From Rhizobium sp. LC145 (GTDB lineage Bacteria; Pseudomonadota; Alphaproteobacteria; Rhizobiales; Rhizobiaceae), in the NCBI RefSeq assembly GCF_001005825.1, contig NZ_LBHV01000005.1, positions 310,001-374,000 on the forward strand: a DNA stretch of 64,000 nt. Direction: 5' to 3'. Of this stretch, positions 7,639-16,588 are shown one piece after another. The translations under genes and the position numbers were made by a program. The first letter of the stretch is position 1. Each line of letters opens with the position of its first letter. The notes below the pieces were generated by a model, which saw only the letters and a program-made list of their open reading frames with translations, searched no databases and had not been told where the DNA came from.

Positions 7639-8964
7639 TCACGCCACGAAATCTATCAAAAGCTTGACGTTCAAAACGGCGATGGCGACGGCAATCACCC
7701 AGGCTACCGTGGTGAGCCAAATGGGTGCACGGAGTTCTCCCATCTTCCGGCGGTCGGATGTGAACATCACAAGAGGGAATACGGCGAACGAAAGTTGCAG
7801 GCTGAGGATCACCTGGGTGAGGATCAGGAGTTGTGCGGTGCCGCTGTCTCCGAACCAGATCGTGACGCCCGCGGCGGGGATGATCGCGATCCCCCTGGTG
7901 ATCAAGCGACGCAGCCATGGAGCCAGACGGATATGCAGGAAACCTTCCATGACAATCTGTCCGGCAAGGGTCGCCGTGACAGTCGAGTTGATGCCGCAGC
8001 ACAGCAGCGCGATACCGAAAAGCGTCGGCGCGACCGCTAGACCAAGCAGCGGCGCGAGCAGGTTATGGGCCTCACCCAGTTCCGCGATTTCTGTACGCCC
8101 ACTCGCATGGAAGGTGGCGGCGGCAAGGATGAGGATCGATGAGTTCACGAGAAGTGCGAACATCAGCGCGACGGTGGAGTCGATGGTCGCGAATTTCAGT
8201 GCCTCGCGCTTTTCAGGAAGCGAGTGGCCATAGGCTCGCGTCTGAACGATACCGGAGTGGAGATAGAGGTTATGTGGCATCACCGTGGCGCCCAGTATCC
8301 CGAGTGCCAGGTACAGCATGTCCGGATTCGTGACAATTTCGGTCGTCGGCGCGAAGCCTAGAATGACCTGGTTCCAATCGGGATCCGCAAGAGCGATCTG
8401 CACCGCGAAGCAGACGGCGATGACGCCCAGCAGCGTGATGATGAGGGCCTCGACCCAGCGGAATCCAAGCTTTTGTAGGTAGAGGATCAGGAAAACGTCG
8501 AGCGCCGTGACGATGACGCCGATCTCCAGAGGTATCCCGAAGATGAGATTGAGGCCGATGGCGGTCCCGATTACCTCGGCGATGTCGGTTGCGATGATCG
8601 CGACCTCGGCCAGCAGCCATAGAACCATCGCGACGGGCTTCGGATAGGCATCACGACAGGCCTGCGCTAAATCGCGGCCGGAAGCGATGGCCAACCGTGC
8701 ACAGAGCGATTGAAGTACGATCGCCATGATGTTGGACAGCAGCGCTACCGTCAGGAGCGCGTAGCCAAACTTGGAGCCGCCAGCGAGGGACGTGGCCCAG
8801 TTGCCAGGATCCATGTAACCGACTGCGACGAGATAACCGGGACCGAAGAAGGCGACAGCCCTCCGGAACGAGCCCGGCATGCTGGACACTTGTATCGAGC
8901 GATGAACTTCGGAAAGGGAAACCTCCCCTGCCGGGCGTCGCCAACCTGAAGTCTGATGATCCAT
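7639..8964 (-). CDS. mntH: NRAMP-family divalent metal transporter, MntH-like
   Basis: 441-residue inner-membrane proton-coupled importer of Mn2+ (and other divalent metals). Eleven or so hydrophobic segments; TM1 carries DPGNWATS and TM6 carries MPHNLYLHS, the two metal-binding motifs of manganese-selective NRAMPs (Asp, Asn, Met). ATG 8964 has GAGG at suitable distance; longer in-frame extensions upstream look like non-coding sequence. A Fur/Mur-like palindromic site lies at about 8997-9021. Import of Mn in an export-rich island would fit Mn replacement of iron or zinc under metal or oxidative stress (inference). Lies 144 bases upstream of nadE on the same strand. Confidence 0.9.
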   Translation of the reverse strand: MDHQTSGWRRPAGEVSLSEVHRSIQVSSMPGSFRRAVAFFGPGYLVAVGYMDPGNWATSLAGGSKFGYALLTVALLSNIMAIVLQSLCARLAIASGRDLAQACRDAYPKPVAMVLWLLAEVAIIATDIAEVIGTAIGLNLIFGIPLEIGVIVTALDVFLILYLQKLGFRWVEALIITLLGVIAVCFAVQIALADPDWNQVILGFAPTTEIVTNPDMLYLALGILGATVMPHNLYLHSGIVQTRAYGHSLPEKREALKFATIDSTVALMFALLVNSSILILAAATFHASGRTEIAELGEAHNLLAPLLGLAVAPTLFGIALLCCGINSTVTATLAGQIVMEGFLHIRLAPWLRRLITRGIAIIPAAGVTIWFGDSGTAQLLILTQVILSLQLSFAVFPLVMFTSDRRKMGELRAPIWLTTVAWVIAVAIAVLNVKLLIDFVA

Positions 8965-8996
8965 ACCTCGCCTCAACCTCTGCAGCATCGGCCAAA

Positions 8997-9021
8997 GTTG
9001 CAATTGCAAATCATTCGCATG
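8997..9021 (-). promoter_or_regulatory. Fur/Mur-like palindromic site upstream of mntH
   Basis: Contains TGCAATTGCA (a perfect palindrome) and the near-palindrome GCAAATCATTCGC, about 33 bases before the mntH start. A/T-rich GCAAAT half-sites are typical of Fur-superfamily operators, and rhizobial Mn regulation uses the Fur-like protein Mur. Assignment is by resemblance only. Confidence 0.45.
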
Positions 9022-9189
9022 AAGGCTTGAGAGGCACAAGTGGATTCTTGAAGGGACGCGGATCACTTTTCGAGAACTCCCGCCCGTCAACCGCTTATTA
9101 GCAATTCGTTGACCATAATCGTCAGGCGTCGAGGGCGCGGTGGAGGCTGTGATCACAAGCTTCCGTGTTGAGTTCGAAGGACGGGAATC

Positions 9190-10506
9190 GTGTCGGAGTT
9201 TTTTATAGAAACGTCTACGTTTCCCGTGTCGCGACCCACGGCTTCGATCGTGTATCGAGTGGGCAAATGGGCTGCACAGTCGATGGCGGCAGCCCTCCTT
9301 GCGCTTCCTGCCTATCTGGGCTCTGCGTGCATGGCCGCTGCCGATGATCGCTCCTTGAAACTCTTCTTCACGCATACGGGCGAACGGGCAACGATCACCT
9401 ACAAGCGGGATGGCAAGTTCGACCCCAAGGGCCTCGCCCAGATCAACCGCTTCCTCAGGGATTGGCGCAAGAACGAACCCGCCCGGATGGATCCACGGCT
9501 GCTCGACCTTGTCTGGGAGGTCTATGACCGAAGCGGCGCGAAGGACTATATCCACATCGTCTCCGCCTACCGCTCACCCGCCACGAACAACATGCTGCGC
9601 GGCCGGTCCCGCAATACCGGCGTGGCTAAGAACAGCCAGCACGTGCTGGGCAAGGCGATGGATTTTTACATTCCTGGCGTGAAGCTCGCCACGCTTCGGG
9701 CGCTCGCCATGCAGATGCAGGTCGGCGGCGTCGGCTACTATCCCACATCAGGTTCGCCGTTCGTGCACCTCGATGTCGGTAATGTGCGGGCGTGGCCGCG
9801 GATGTCGCGTCAGGAACTCGCTCGCATCTTTCCGAACGGAAGGACGATGCACCTTCCGGCCAACGGCAAGCCTCTGCCTGGATATGAGCAGGCGGTCGCT
9901 GACTATCGGAGGCGCGTCGGTCCGAAGTCGATCGAGATCGCCAGCACTGCCCGAGACAACGACGATGCTGCGCCTGCCCGCGCCAGCCTGCTGACGGCGA
10001 TGCTCCCGTCACGAAAAAGTCGAGCCGAGGATGCGCTTGAGCTTCAGGCGAAACCACAGGTTTCCGGACGTGCTGAGGAAAGACCTGAATTCGTGGATCT
10101 GGCCGCCCTGGCGGTGCCGGTTCCCACAATCCGGCCGGCGGCGACGGTGGCCGATGCCGCGGTCGAGACAGCCTCGCTGGGGCCTCTACCATCCATTCCC
10201 GGCAATGACCTTCGAGCCGCAGCACCGCTTACGACCTTGCGGCAGCCTCCTGGTTCGATGGCTCTGCTCCCTATCACGCCCACTAACAAAGATGCGGAGG
10301 ACGGGGCCGACGCGCAGGAGGCAATCGTCTCATGGGCGCTCTCCGCGCCTGGCGGATCGAACGGGATAATGGCGCCCGTGTTCGTCCGTCGCTCGCTGAC
10401 AGGTGCGGCCACAGAAGCACGCGTGGCAACCGAGACGTTGTCAAAGCCCTTACCCCTGCCGATCGCGGAGGAGTTCGACCGCGGCAGGTTCTGGGCGGAC
10501 GGCTAG
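9190..10506 (+). CDS. DUF882 (YcbK-like, M15 peptidase fold) secreted protein
   Basis: 438-residue exported protein. After a long N-terminus with a hydrophobic signal (about residues 28-53), the DUF882 domain runs from about 60 to 220. [18 protein letters not shown] and FVHLDVG supply the His/Asp zinc ligands of this M15-like peptidoglycan hydrolase fold. The C-terminal half is Ala/Pro-rich, low in complexity and unassigned. GTG 9190 is preceded by an AAGGA site. It stands divergent from mntH. Together with the L,D-transpeptidase and the penicillin-binding protein it makes a third wall-active gene in the island. Confidence 0.75.
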   Translation: MSEFFIETSTFPVSRPTASIVYRVGKWAAQSMAAALLALPAYLGSACMAAADDRSLKLFFTHTGERATITYKRDGKFDPKGLAQINRFLRDWRKNEPARMDPRLLDLVWEVYDRSGAKDYIHIVSAYRSPATNNMLRGRSRNTGVAKNSQHVLGKAMDFYIPGVKLATLRALAMQMQVGGVGYYPTSGSPFVHLDVGNVRAWPRMSRQELARIFPNGRTMHLPANGKPLPGYEQAVADYRRRVGPKSIEIASTARDNDDAAPARASLLTAMLPSRKSRAEDALELQAKPQVSGRAEERPEFVDLAALAVPVPTIRPAATVADAAVETASLGPLPSIPGNDLRAAAPLTTLRQPPGSMALLPITPTNKDAEDGADAQEAIVSWALSAPGGSNGIMAPVFVRRSLTGAATEARVATETLSKPLPLPIAEEFDRGRFWADG

Positions 10507-10529
10507 CACCGCAGCGCCTCCCAACATCG

Positions 10530-11030
10530 TTACGGCTGATGCCCGCTGTGATCTTCCGGCTGGGACGCAGGCTTCGGCTTCTGGACGACGAACTCCACCT
10601 CGACTGCTCCCGCCTTCTCGAACTCAAGGGTCGCCTTGAACTTCTCTCCCTCGTCGGGGCGCTGCCTGGGATTGATGAGCATGATATGCGCTCCGCCGGG
10701 CTGGAGGCTGACTGTCGCTCCCGCAGGAATATCGATTCCTTCCTTCGCTGGCCGCATTCTTGCTACGCCGTCGATGATGGAGGACTGGTGGATCTCGAAC
10801 CGCTCGGCGACAGGCGTGCTGCCGCCGATGAGGCGGTCCGCCTCTGATCCTGAATTCACTATGGTGACGTAGCCCCCGAGTACCGGCGCGACAGGGGGCG
10901 CCTTGGCTGACCACGGATGCTGCAATTCGAGAGTTCCCACCTTGAAATCGTGAGCGGCTGCAGAGGTGGGCAGTGACGCCGCTCCCGCGAGCATTGCCGC
11001 GATCGAGATTTTGATACTGCGAAAGTTCAC
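10530..11030 (-). CDS. PCu(A)C periplasmic copper chaperone
   Basis: 166-residue secreted cupredoxin-like chaperone. Signal peptide about residues 1-26. The copper ligands follow the family pattern: RFEIHQSS (His), ARMRP (Met), PGGAHIMLI (His and Met). A His-rich tail EDHSGHQP ends the protein. In other bacteria PCuAC delivers Cu(I) to SCO1 and cytochrome oxidase CuA; a SCO1-like gene lies at the left window edge. It is the last gene of the ZntA operon, 24 bases after the 40-residue membrane peptide gene, so probably induced with the P-type ATPase. Confidence 0.9.
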   Translation of the reverse strand: MNFRSIKISIAAMLAGAASLPTSAAAHDFKVGTLELQHPWSAKAPPVAPVLGGYVTIVNSGSEADRLIGGSTPVAERFEIHQSSIIDGVARMRPAKEGIDIPAGATVSLQPGGAHIMLINPRQRPDEGEKFKATLEFEKAGAVEVEFVVQKPKPASQPEDHSGHQP

Positions 11031-11054
11031 TTCTTCAACTCCATAAGGTTGGCG

Positions 11055-11177
11055 CTATCCGCGTCCATACTGGAATAGCTCCATCGGATTCCATACCGCC
11101 AACACACCGATCAGACTAAACACGATCGACATGGCAACGAGAAGCAGGATGATTCCGAAGATGATCCTTCTAAGCAT
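11055..11177 (-). CDS. 40-residue membrane peptide in the P-type ATPase operon
   Basis: Small ORF not likely to be found by standard gene calling. The peptide starts MLRRIIFGIILLLVAM, has one long hydrophobic helix (about residues 4-30) and ends MELFQYGRG. A strong GAGG/TAGGA ribosome site precedes ATG 11177, which lies eight bases after the ATPase stop; the PCuAC gene starts 24 bases beyond its own stop. Placement suggests an accessory subunit or regulator of the ATPase, as small membrane peptides do for some other P-type ATPases (inference). No family recognised. Confidence 0.65.
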   Translation of the reverse strand: MLRRIIFGIILLLVAMSIVFSLIGVLAVWNPMELFQYGRG

Positions 11178-11185
11178 GTCCTACC

Positions 11186-13825
11186 TCAACGGATCGGCCG
11201 CAGCAGTCGCAGCGCGTTCATCGTGACAAGGACCGTGGCTCCGGTGTCAGCAAGAATCGCTGGCCACAGTCCGGTGATCCCGATGATGGTAGTGACCAGG
11301 AAGACCGCCTTGAGACCAAGCGCGATGGTGATGTTCTGGAAGATATTCGTCATCGTCCGCTTCGAGAGATCGACCATCAGGGCAACGTCCCCTACCCGTC
11401 CATGCAGCACGGCTGCGTCGGCTGTCTCGAGCGCGACGTCTGTTCCTCCGCCCATGGCAATGCCGACATCAGCCGCCGCGAGTGCGGGGGCGTCGTTGAT
11501 GCCGTCGCCGATCTTGCCGACTGTGAAACCCTCGCGCTTGAGTTCTCTAACGATACGCTGCTTGTCCTCCGGCATCAGCTCGGCACGAACTTCGATGCCC
11601 AGGTTCGCGCCGATCGCGGTCGCGGTGCGCTTGTTGTCGCCCGTCAGCATGACGGTCTTGATGCCAACGTCGGTCAATGCCTTCAGGCCTGCGATGGCGT
11701 CGGCGCGCGGTTCGTCGCGCATTGCGATCGCTCCGGCCAGCACGTCGCCGATGATGAGAACCGAGACTGTCTTGCCCTCATCGTTCAAGGAAGTGATCTT
11801 TTTGGAATGAGCCATCGGCAGGGAGACCCGCTCCGCGGCGGCCTTGGGAGAGCCGAGGAACACTTCCACCCCGTCCACGACCGCCGTCACGCCCTTGCCA
11901 CCCAGCGCCTTCGCGTCGATCGCGGCAGGAGCCTCGATCCCGTCCTCGGCCGCCTTGGTCAGGATCGCAACGGCAAGCGGATGATTGGATCCGGCCTCCA
12001 GCGCGGCAGCATATCTGAGGACATCCTCCCCATTGCGGCCGAAAGGTACGAGGTCAGTCACCTTCGGCTTTCCTTCGGTGAGCGTTCCCGTCTTGTCGAA
12101 AGCGATGGCCGTAAGCTTGCCCAATCCTTCGAGAACGGCCCCACCCTTCATCAGGAGGCCACGACGGGCCCCGGCGGAAAGAGATGCGGCAATCGCGGCC
12201 GGCGTGGAGATTACGAGTGCGCAGGGGCACCCTATCAGCAGGATTGCAAGGCCCTTGTAGATCCACTCGCCCCACGCGCCGCCGGCAACGAGCGGCGGAA
12301 GGATGGCTACCAGTGCCGCCACGAGCACCACGCCTGGGGTGTAGTATCGCGAAAAGCGGTCGATAAAGCGCTCGGTTGGAGCCTTGGACTCCTGGGCCTC
12401 TTCGACGAGGCGGACCACGCGGGCAATGGTGTTGTCCTCGGCGGCGGCAGTCACGCGGATGCGCAGCGCGGCGTCTCCATTGACGGTGCCAGCGAACACG
12501 GTGTCGTCTACGACCTTCCTGACAGGCACGCTCTCGCCCGTCACGGGCGCTTCGTCCACGGAACTCTCGCCAGCGACGATGACGCCGTCCGCTGATATCC
12601 GGTCGCCTGGCCGCACCAGGATGATCGACCCAACCGCGAGCGCCTCCGCCGGCACCTCGCGGGTCTTGCCGCCTTCTTCGAGCAGCGCCGTCTTCGGCAC
12701 AAGGGCGGTCAGGGACCGGATGCTGTCCCTCGCCTTTCCTGCGGCGACGCCCTCGAGCAATTCGCCGACCAGGAAAAGAAACACGACAGCAGCCGCCTCT
12801 TCCGTCGCATTGATGACGAGCGCGCCGACGGCTGCGATGGTCATCAGCATCTCGATCGAGAACGGCGTTCCCGCAAGAGCGGCCATCATGGCCCTTCTGG
12901 CGATCGGCACCAGGCCGACCAGCATGGCGACGATGAACGCATAGGTTTCGATGGCCGGGAATAGGTGACCGATTGCATAGGCGACCACGAGCGAGGCTCC
13001 GGCGAAGATGGTCAGCCTTCCTTTTCGACTGCGCCACCACGGCCCTTCACTTGGACCATGGCTGTGCCCATGTAGCGCTTCGATCTCAGAGCCCGGAGAG
13101 TTCGATCCGTGATCATGGCCAGAGAGGTCGTGTCCGCCGGCATGTATGATTGATGACGGCTTCGTCGTTGGAATGATCGGCGCGACGGAATAGCCGAGGC
13201 CGGACACCTGCTTCTCGACGGCCTTAAGATCGGCAGCGGGTGCATGCTTTACAGTCATCGTGCCCGAGGTAACCGACACGCTGACATCCTCGACGCCCGG
13301 GAGACGCCGAACGGCTGTATCGATCTTGCTCGCGCACGATGCGCAATCCATGCCACCGACGCGGAAGCGCGCCTGGCGGCTGGCTAGCAGCGCGTCGCTC
13401 GAATCCTGAACGTCATCATGCTCGTTATGGATTTCACGTCCAGGCCCATGCTCATGCTGGTGGCTTCCGTGATCGTGGGAGCAGCTCGGCCCGTGCACGT
13501 GGGAATGCTTTTGATTTTTTCCGGGCTCGCCCTCGCCATCACGGTCGTGGGTGAATTCGGAATCATAAACATGGACAGGTACCTGTTCCGGCTCCGGCTT
13601 TTTCGTTGGTATGGCCTTGGCGTCGAAACCCAATCCAAGCATCTTCTTGCCGATCGCGTCGAGATCGCTGCTTGGTTCATGCGTAACCGTCATCGTGCCC
13701 GCGACGACAGATACCGAAATATCAGTCACGCCGGGCATGCGTCTCAGGGCCGTGTCAATCTTCTTCGCGCATGACGCGCAATCCATGCCATCAACCCGGA
13801 AACGCGTCTTCTGCAGTTCTACCAT
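11186..13825 (-). CDS. zntA: Zn/Cd/Pb-exporting P1B-type ATPase with two HMA domains
   Basis: 879-residue heavy-metal translocating ATPase. Two N-terminal HMA domains (VDGMDCASCAKK with C16/C19; VGGMDCASCASK) are separated and followed by His-rich linkers. The transmembrane metal site is GCPCALVIS, phosphorylation motif FDKTGTLT, hinge TGDNKRTA, and GDGINDAPAL. The CPC motif with MDCASC domains and a conserved Lys/Asp in the last helices fits ZntA/CadA (P1B-2) better than copper pumps. I chose ATG 13825 (GAGG eight bases upstream): the upstream ATG at 13855 lies inside the -10 element of the promoter. First gene of the operon ATPase / 40-residue peptide / PCuAC. Confidence 0.92.
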   Translation of the reverse strand: MVELQKTRFRVDGMDCASCAKKIDTALRRMPGVTDISVSVVAGTMTVTHEPSSDLDAIGKKMLGLGFDAKAIPTKKPEPEQVPVHVYDSEFTHDRDGEGEPGKNQKHSHVHGPSCSHDHGSHQHEHGPGREIHNEHDDVQDSSDALLASRQARFRVGGMDCASCASKIDTAVRRLPGVEDVSVSVTSGTMTVKHAPAADLKAVEKQVSGLGYSVAPIIPTTKPSSIIHAGGHDLSGHDHGSNSPGSEIEALHGHSHGPSEGPWWRSRKGRLTIFAGASLVVAYAIGHLFPAIETYAFIVAMLVGLVPIARRAMMAALAGTPFSIEMLMTIAAVGALVINATEEAAAVVFLFLVGELLEGVAAGKARDSIRSLTALVPKTALLEEGGKTREVPAEALAVGSIILVRPGDRISADGVIVAGESSVDEAPVTGESVPVRKVVDDTVFAGTVNGDAALRIRVTAAAEDNTIARVVRLVEEAQESKAPTERFIDRFSRYYTPGVVLVAALVAILPPLVAGGAWGEWIYKGLAILLIGCPCALVISTPAAIAASLSAGARRGLLMKGGAVLEGLGKLTAIAFDKTGTLTEGKPKVTDLVPFGRNGEDVLRYAAALEAGSNHPLAVAILTKAAEDGIEAPAAIDAKALGGKGVTAVVDGVEVFLGSPKAAAERVSLPMAHSKKITSLNDEGKTVSVLIIGDVLAGAIAMRDEPRADAIAGLKALTDVGIKTVMLTGDNKRTATAIGANLGIEVRAELMPEDKQRIVRELKREGFTVGKIGDGINDAPALAAADVGIAMGGGTDVALETADAAVLHGRVGDVALMVDLSKRTMTNIFQNITIALGLKAVFLVTTIIGITGLWPAILADTGATVLVTMNALRLLRPIR

Positions 13826-13854
13826 CTTAGGATCCTCATGCCTGCGTGCAAGCA

Positions 13855-13885
13855 TGTGTACGACCTCTAGCTACTAGAGGTGCAA
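13855..13885 (-). promoter_or_regulatory. MerR-type promoter/operator for the P-type ATPase operon
   Basis: Minus strand: -35 TTGCAC (13880-13885), 19-bp spacer, -10 TACACA (13855-13860). The operator ACCTCTAG-CTA-CTAGAGGT (13863-13881) is a perfect 8-bp inverted repeat, the best of the four sites in the island. Confidence 0.75.
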
Positions 13886-14305
13886 GAAAAAACTTATCCG
13901 ACCAGTTTGAGATTCTGGCGTGCCTGACATTGAAATGATAAAAATCAAAATTTTTCATAGCGTTAGCTCACACGCCGGACTATCACGACTTCTGAATGAC
14001 CCCGATGCTACAGGCCAATGATGACCCGTATCGCCAAAGCCGACGAGCGTGTGTCTAATGCGGTTAGTCGCCGAGCAGGTAAAAGGCACGTTCAACGCGA
14101 GCCAGGCGGATTGACCGTTGCAGACCGTATCGGGCGCAAATTCAACGCGTCGCAGCTTATGTTGGGCAAGCGATGACTGCGACCGTGATTGGCCAAAAGT
14201 TTGAATTAATCCCGCTCATACGGCTATCGACCAGGTGCCACGGCGCGATGACATGGTCTAGTTTCTAAGGGCGTGAGCCACGCACGACATCAACCGGGAA
14301 ACTAG
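13886..14305. other. 420-bp non-coding stretch with inverted repeat
   Basis: No convincing gene. A 50-codon frame at about 14020-14176 has neither a ribosome site nor recognisable content. An 8-bp inverted repeat CTAGTTTC (14258-14265) / GAAACTAG (14298-14305) ends directly at the next ATG and could pair across a 32-base loop, covering its ribosome-binding region. Confidence 0.4.
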
Positions 14306-14659
14306 ATGAAGCGAATACTTTCCGACCTCACCATCCTGGTGGCCTGTATGGCGATCGGCTTGCTCGCATTCGCGGGGCCTAGCAACCATAGCCGCGTCGC
14401 TAACCATGACCACGCGACCGAGACGGTTCAGCCCGGCACTGATCTTAAACCCTGCATCATTCATAGCACAGGCCACCAGAACATCGTTGGTGAGCAGACG
14501 TCCGATGGTCATTGCCCTGACCATACACACGAAGTTCTTTATCCTGGGCCATTCTCAGCGGCCGCACTGCCCGATAACCACGACGCGCCACATCCCTTGC
14601 CACCGCCGTCGCAGCGTCCACATCGCGCTCTTCTGATCGAAGAACCTCCGCGCGCCTGA
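14306..14659 (+). CDS. His-rich exported protein, possible metal binder
   Basis: 117-residue hypothetical protein. A hydrophobic signal or anchor (about residues 8-24) leads into a periplasmic segment with eleven His residues (for example NHDH, DGHCPDHTHE) and two Cys. The Pro-rich C-terminus is low in complexity. Composition and location suggest periplasmic metal binding; no family recognised. The ribosome site is weak and may be masked by the flanking inverted repeat. Confidence 0.5.
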   Translation: MKRILSDLTILVACMAIGLLAFAGPSNHSRVANHDHATETVQPGTDLKPCIIHSTGHQNIVGEQTSDGHCPDHTHEVLYPGPFSAAALPDNHDAPHPLPPPSQRPHRALLIEEPPRA

Positions 14660-14823
14660 GCAGCAGACGCTCGTTCCACTCAGAGTGCAATTCATAGCGG
14701 GCTGTCCAACACAACTCGACAAGATCGTGAGATATGTCGTCGCCCTTCATGTGCAAGACGCATGCGAGGACGGTGACCATACCGCTCGATCGAAAGCGCT
14801 CGCTGCTATCGCGGAGACGAAAG

Positions 14824-15276
14824 ATGAAAATCGCACTGTTGGGCCAGTTTGGCTCCTGCAATTCCGGAAACGACGGTTCATTGGAAGCAATGATCCTTTT
14901 TTTGAAGAGGCGCCAGCCAAGCGCCACCATATTGTGCGTCTGCCCCGGGACGATCAGGGATCGCTACGGAATTGAGGCGACGAGCATAAGGTCGCCATCG
15001 CCCAAGGGGCTGTTGGCGATTGCGAACCGCCTTCCAGGACACTTACCGCGCAAAATAGCCAGGATGTACGACGCGTACTGGCAGCTCAAGGACGTGGACG
15101 TCCTGATGTTCCCGGGCACCGGGATACTTGATAACTATCAAGAAAACGCTTTGGGCTGGCCTGCCAAAATCTGGCTATGGTGTGGCGCCGCGCGTGCGAG
15201 GGGCATAGCCGCAATCGCTGCCCAGAGGTGGCTTGTCTCTTTCTCCACCGCCAAGACGTGGAGGCTTGCCAAATGA
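14824..15276 (+). pseudogene. Polysaccharide pyruvyltransferase-like N-terminal fragment
   Basis: 150 residues resembling the N-terminal half of polysaccharide pyruvyltransferases (about 350 residues when complete). MKIALLGQFGSCNSGNDG is the usual beginning, and MFPGTGILDNY matches the conserved glycine-rich stretch. After about residue 136 similarity ends with an unrelated tail. GGAG lies seven bases before ATG 14824. Its stop overlaps the methyltransferase start (ATGA at 15273-15276), so it might still act as a translated leader for that gene. Likely a truncated remnant. Confidence 0.6.
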
Positions 15277-16064
15277 GTGCCGCGGTCAGACGTATCGTTA
15301 CGAACCTCATCATCGGCGCCATCCAAAAATCCGGGCTGAAGCAGTCGGAACAAGTGATTGCAAAGGACGCGCAGCGCTACTGGGAAAATGCCAATCAGAA
15401 TAATTTTCGATCCAACTCCCATTGGCGAGGAGACCAGGGGCTGGAGGATGAAATCTGGTTCGAACTGGGAAAGTCGCATCTGTCGCTTCTTCAGGAACAC
15501 CTGAAAGCGGCAGGCAGGAGCAAGCCGCTGGATCGGGTTCTGGAGTGGGGCTGTGGCGGGGGCGCAAACGCAGTTCACTTCGCCAGGATCGCTAGCGAAT
15601 ATGTTGGGGTCGAGGTTTCGCAGGATTCACTCGTGGAATGCCGAAAAGCTCTCGACGAAATCGGCTACCATGGGTTTATCCCGGTACAAATAGACGTCTC
15701 GGACCCGGAAAAAGCAGGCGATGGATTGGAGGCAACCTGTGACGTGTTTCTCTGTACGTACGTATTTGAACTGATCCCATCACCAGAATACGGGGAGCGT
15801 TTGCTTAAGATCGCCCTCCGGCTACTGCGGCCCGGCGGGATCGGCCTCATCCAGATAAAGTACGAGACGTTGGCCTCCAACACACGCGGACATCGATGGA
15901 GCTATAGGCGAAATCTGGCAAACATGACCACCTATCCCATCGACAGATTCTGGCAGTTGACGGAAGAGCTCGGCTTCATACCGAAGTCAGTTGTGCTTCG
16001 GCCAACTGATCGGCTCGTCAAGGATGAAAGGTATGCCTATTTCATCGTGGAGAAGCCAAAGTAA
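15273..16064 (+). CDS. Class I SAM-dependent methyltransferase
   Basis: 263-residue protein with a Rossmann methyltransferase core. The SAM motif VLEWGCGGGANAVHFA is near residue 90, followed by the acidic loop YVGVEVS, then DVFLCTYVFELIPSPEYGERLL and LRPGGIGLI. GGAGG precedes ATG 15273. Its substrate is unknown; pairing with a pyruvyltransferase remnant suggests a former polysaccharide-modification gene set. The gene is translationally coupled to the fragment upstream. Confidence 0.8.
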   Translation: MSAAVRRIVTNLIIGAIQKSGLKQSEQVIAKDAQRYWENANQNNFRSNSHWRGDQGLEDEIWFELGKSHLSLLQEHLKAAGRSKPLDRVLEWGCGGGANAVHFARIASEYVGVEVSQDSLVECRKALDEIGYHGFIPVQIDVSDPEKAGDGLEATCDVFLCTYVFELIPSPEYGERLLKIALRLLRPGGIGLIQIKYETLASNTRGHRWSYRRNLANMTTYPIDRFWQLTEELGFIPKSVVLRPTDRLVKDERYAYFIVEKPK

Positions 16065-16103
16065 GAACCCAAGTCTTGTACGCTGCCGGCCGTGCATTTC
16101 AGG

Positions 16104-16535
16104 TCACGAGCGGGCGGCGTAGCGGCAAACGACCGTCACCAAAGCAGTTGCGCTTCGTGTAGAGGCGCGACCGTCAGGAAATCGGTCGAAGGCAAGGGTC
16201 TTCCAGAGGTCTTCTTTCCAGTCACCAACTTGAGGCGGGTCGCGCAACATAAATACCGAGCTGCCGGCCAACACCATTCGGGGTGCTTGACATCTGACAC
16301 GTACGACATGGGCACCGTTGTCGATGAAGATTGCCTCGCCGCTGGTTGCATGTTCGATGAGGCCGATGCTGACGTCATAGTCATACCGGATATCAGCTGA
16401 AGCCACCGGGGCCACAATGGTCAAACTAATCGTCTGATCGTCAGGAAAATGGGTGACGTGAACGGGTGGGCGGTCCCGGGCACCTGCACTGGAGGCCAAT
16501 GCGGTCGGGGGCGATGCTTCCGGTTCACTTGCCAA
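16104..16535 (-). CDS. Hypothetical protein, possible TTG start
   Basis: 143 codons from TTG 16535, with no ATG available; the frame stays open a further 60 bases upstream. Composition looks protein-like (alternating hydrophobic residues such as ISLTIVAPVAS, then GLIEHATSGEAIFID), but no family is recognised and there is no clear ribosome site. It lies 54 bases after the penicillin-binding protein on the same strand. Treat as tentative. Confidence 0.35.
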   Translation of the reverse strand: MASEPEASPPTALASSAGARDRPPVHVTHFPDDQTISLTIVAPVASADIRYDYDVSIGLIEHATSGEAIFIDNGAHVVRVRCQAPRMVLAGSSVFMLRDPPQVGDWKEDLWKTLAFDRFPDGRASTRSATALVTVVCRYAARS

Positions 16536-16588
16536 GTGCTTCGGGGTGACGGTTGTCGTGTATGAGTATCCGGTAACGTCTCGACGGC

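Noticed and set aside
8965..9555. N-terminal extension of the NRAMP transporter up to 9555
   Set aside because: The extension has no family similarity and crosses the divergent DUF882 start and the Fur-like site; ATG 8964 fits the family.
13863..13881. Start of the P-type ATPase at ATG 13855
   Set aside because: That ATG lies inside the -10 element of the MerR-type promoter, so it would not be in the mRNA; ATG 13825 has a good ribosome site.
14020..14176. 50-codon frame left of the His-rich gene
   Set aside because: No ribosome site and no recognisable content.
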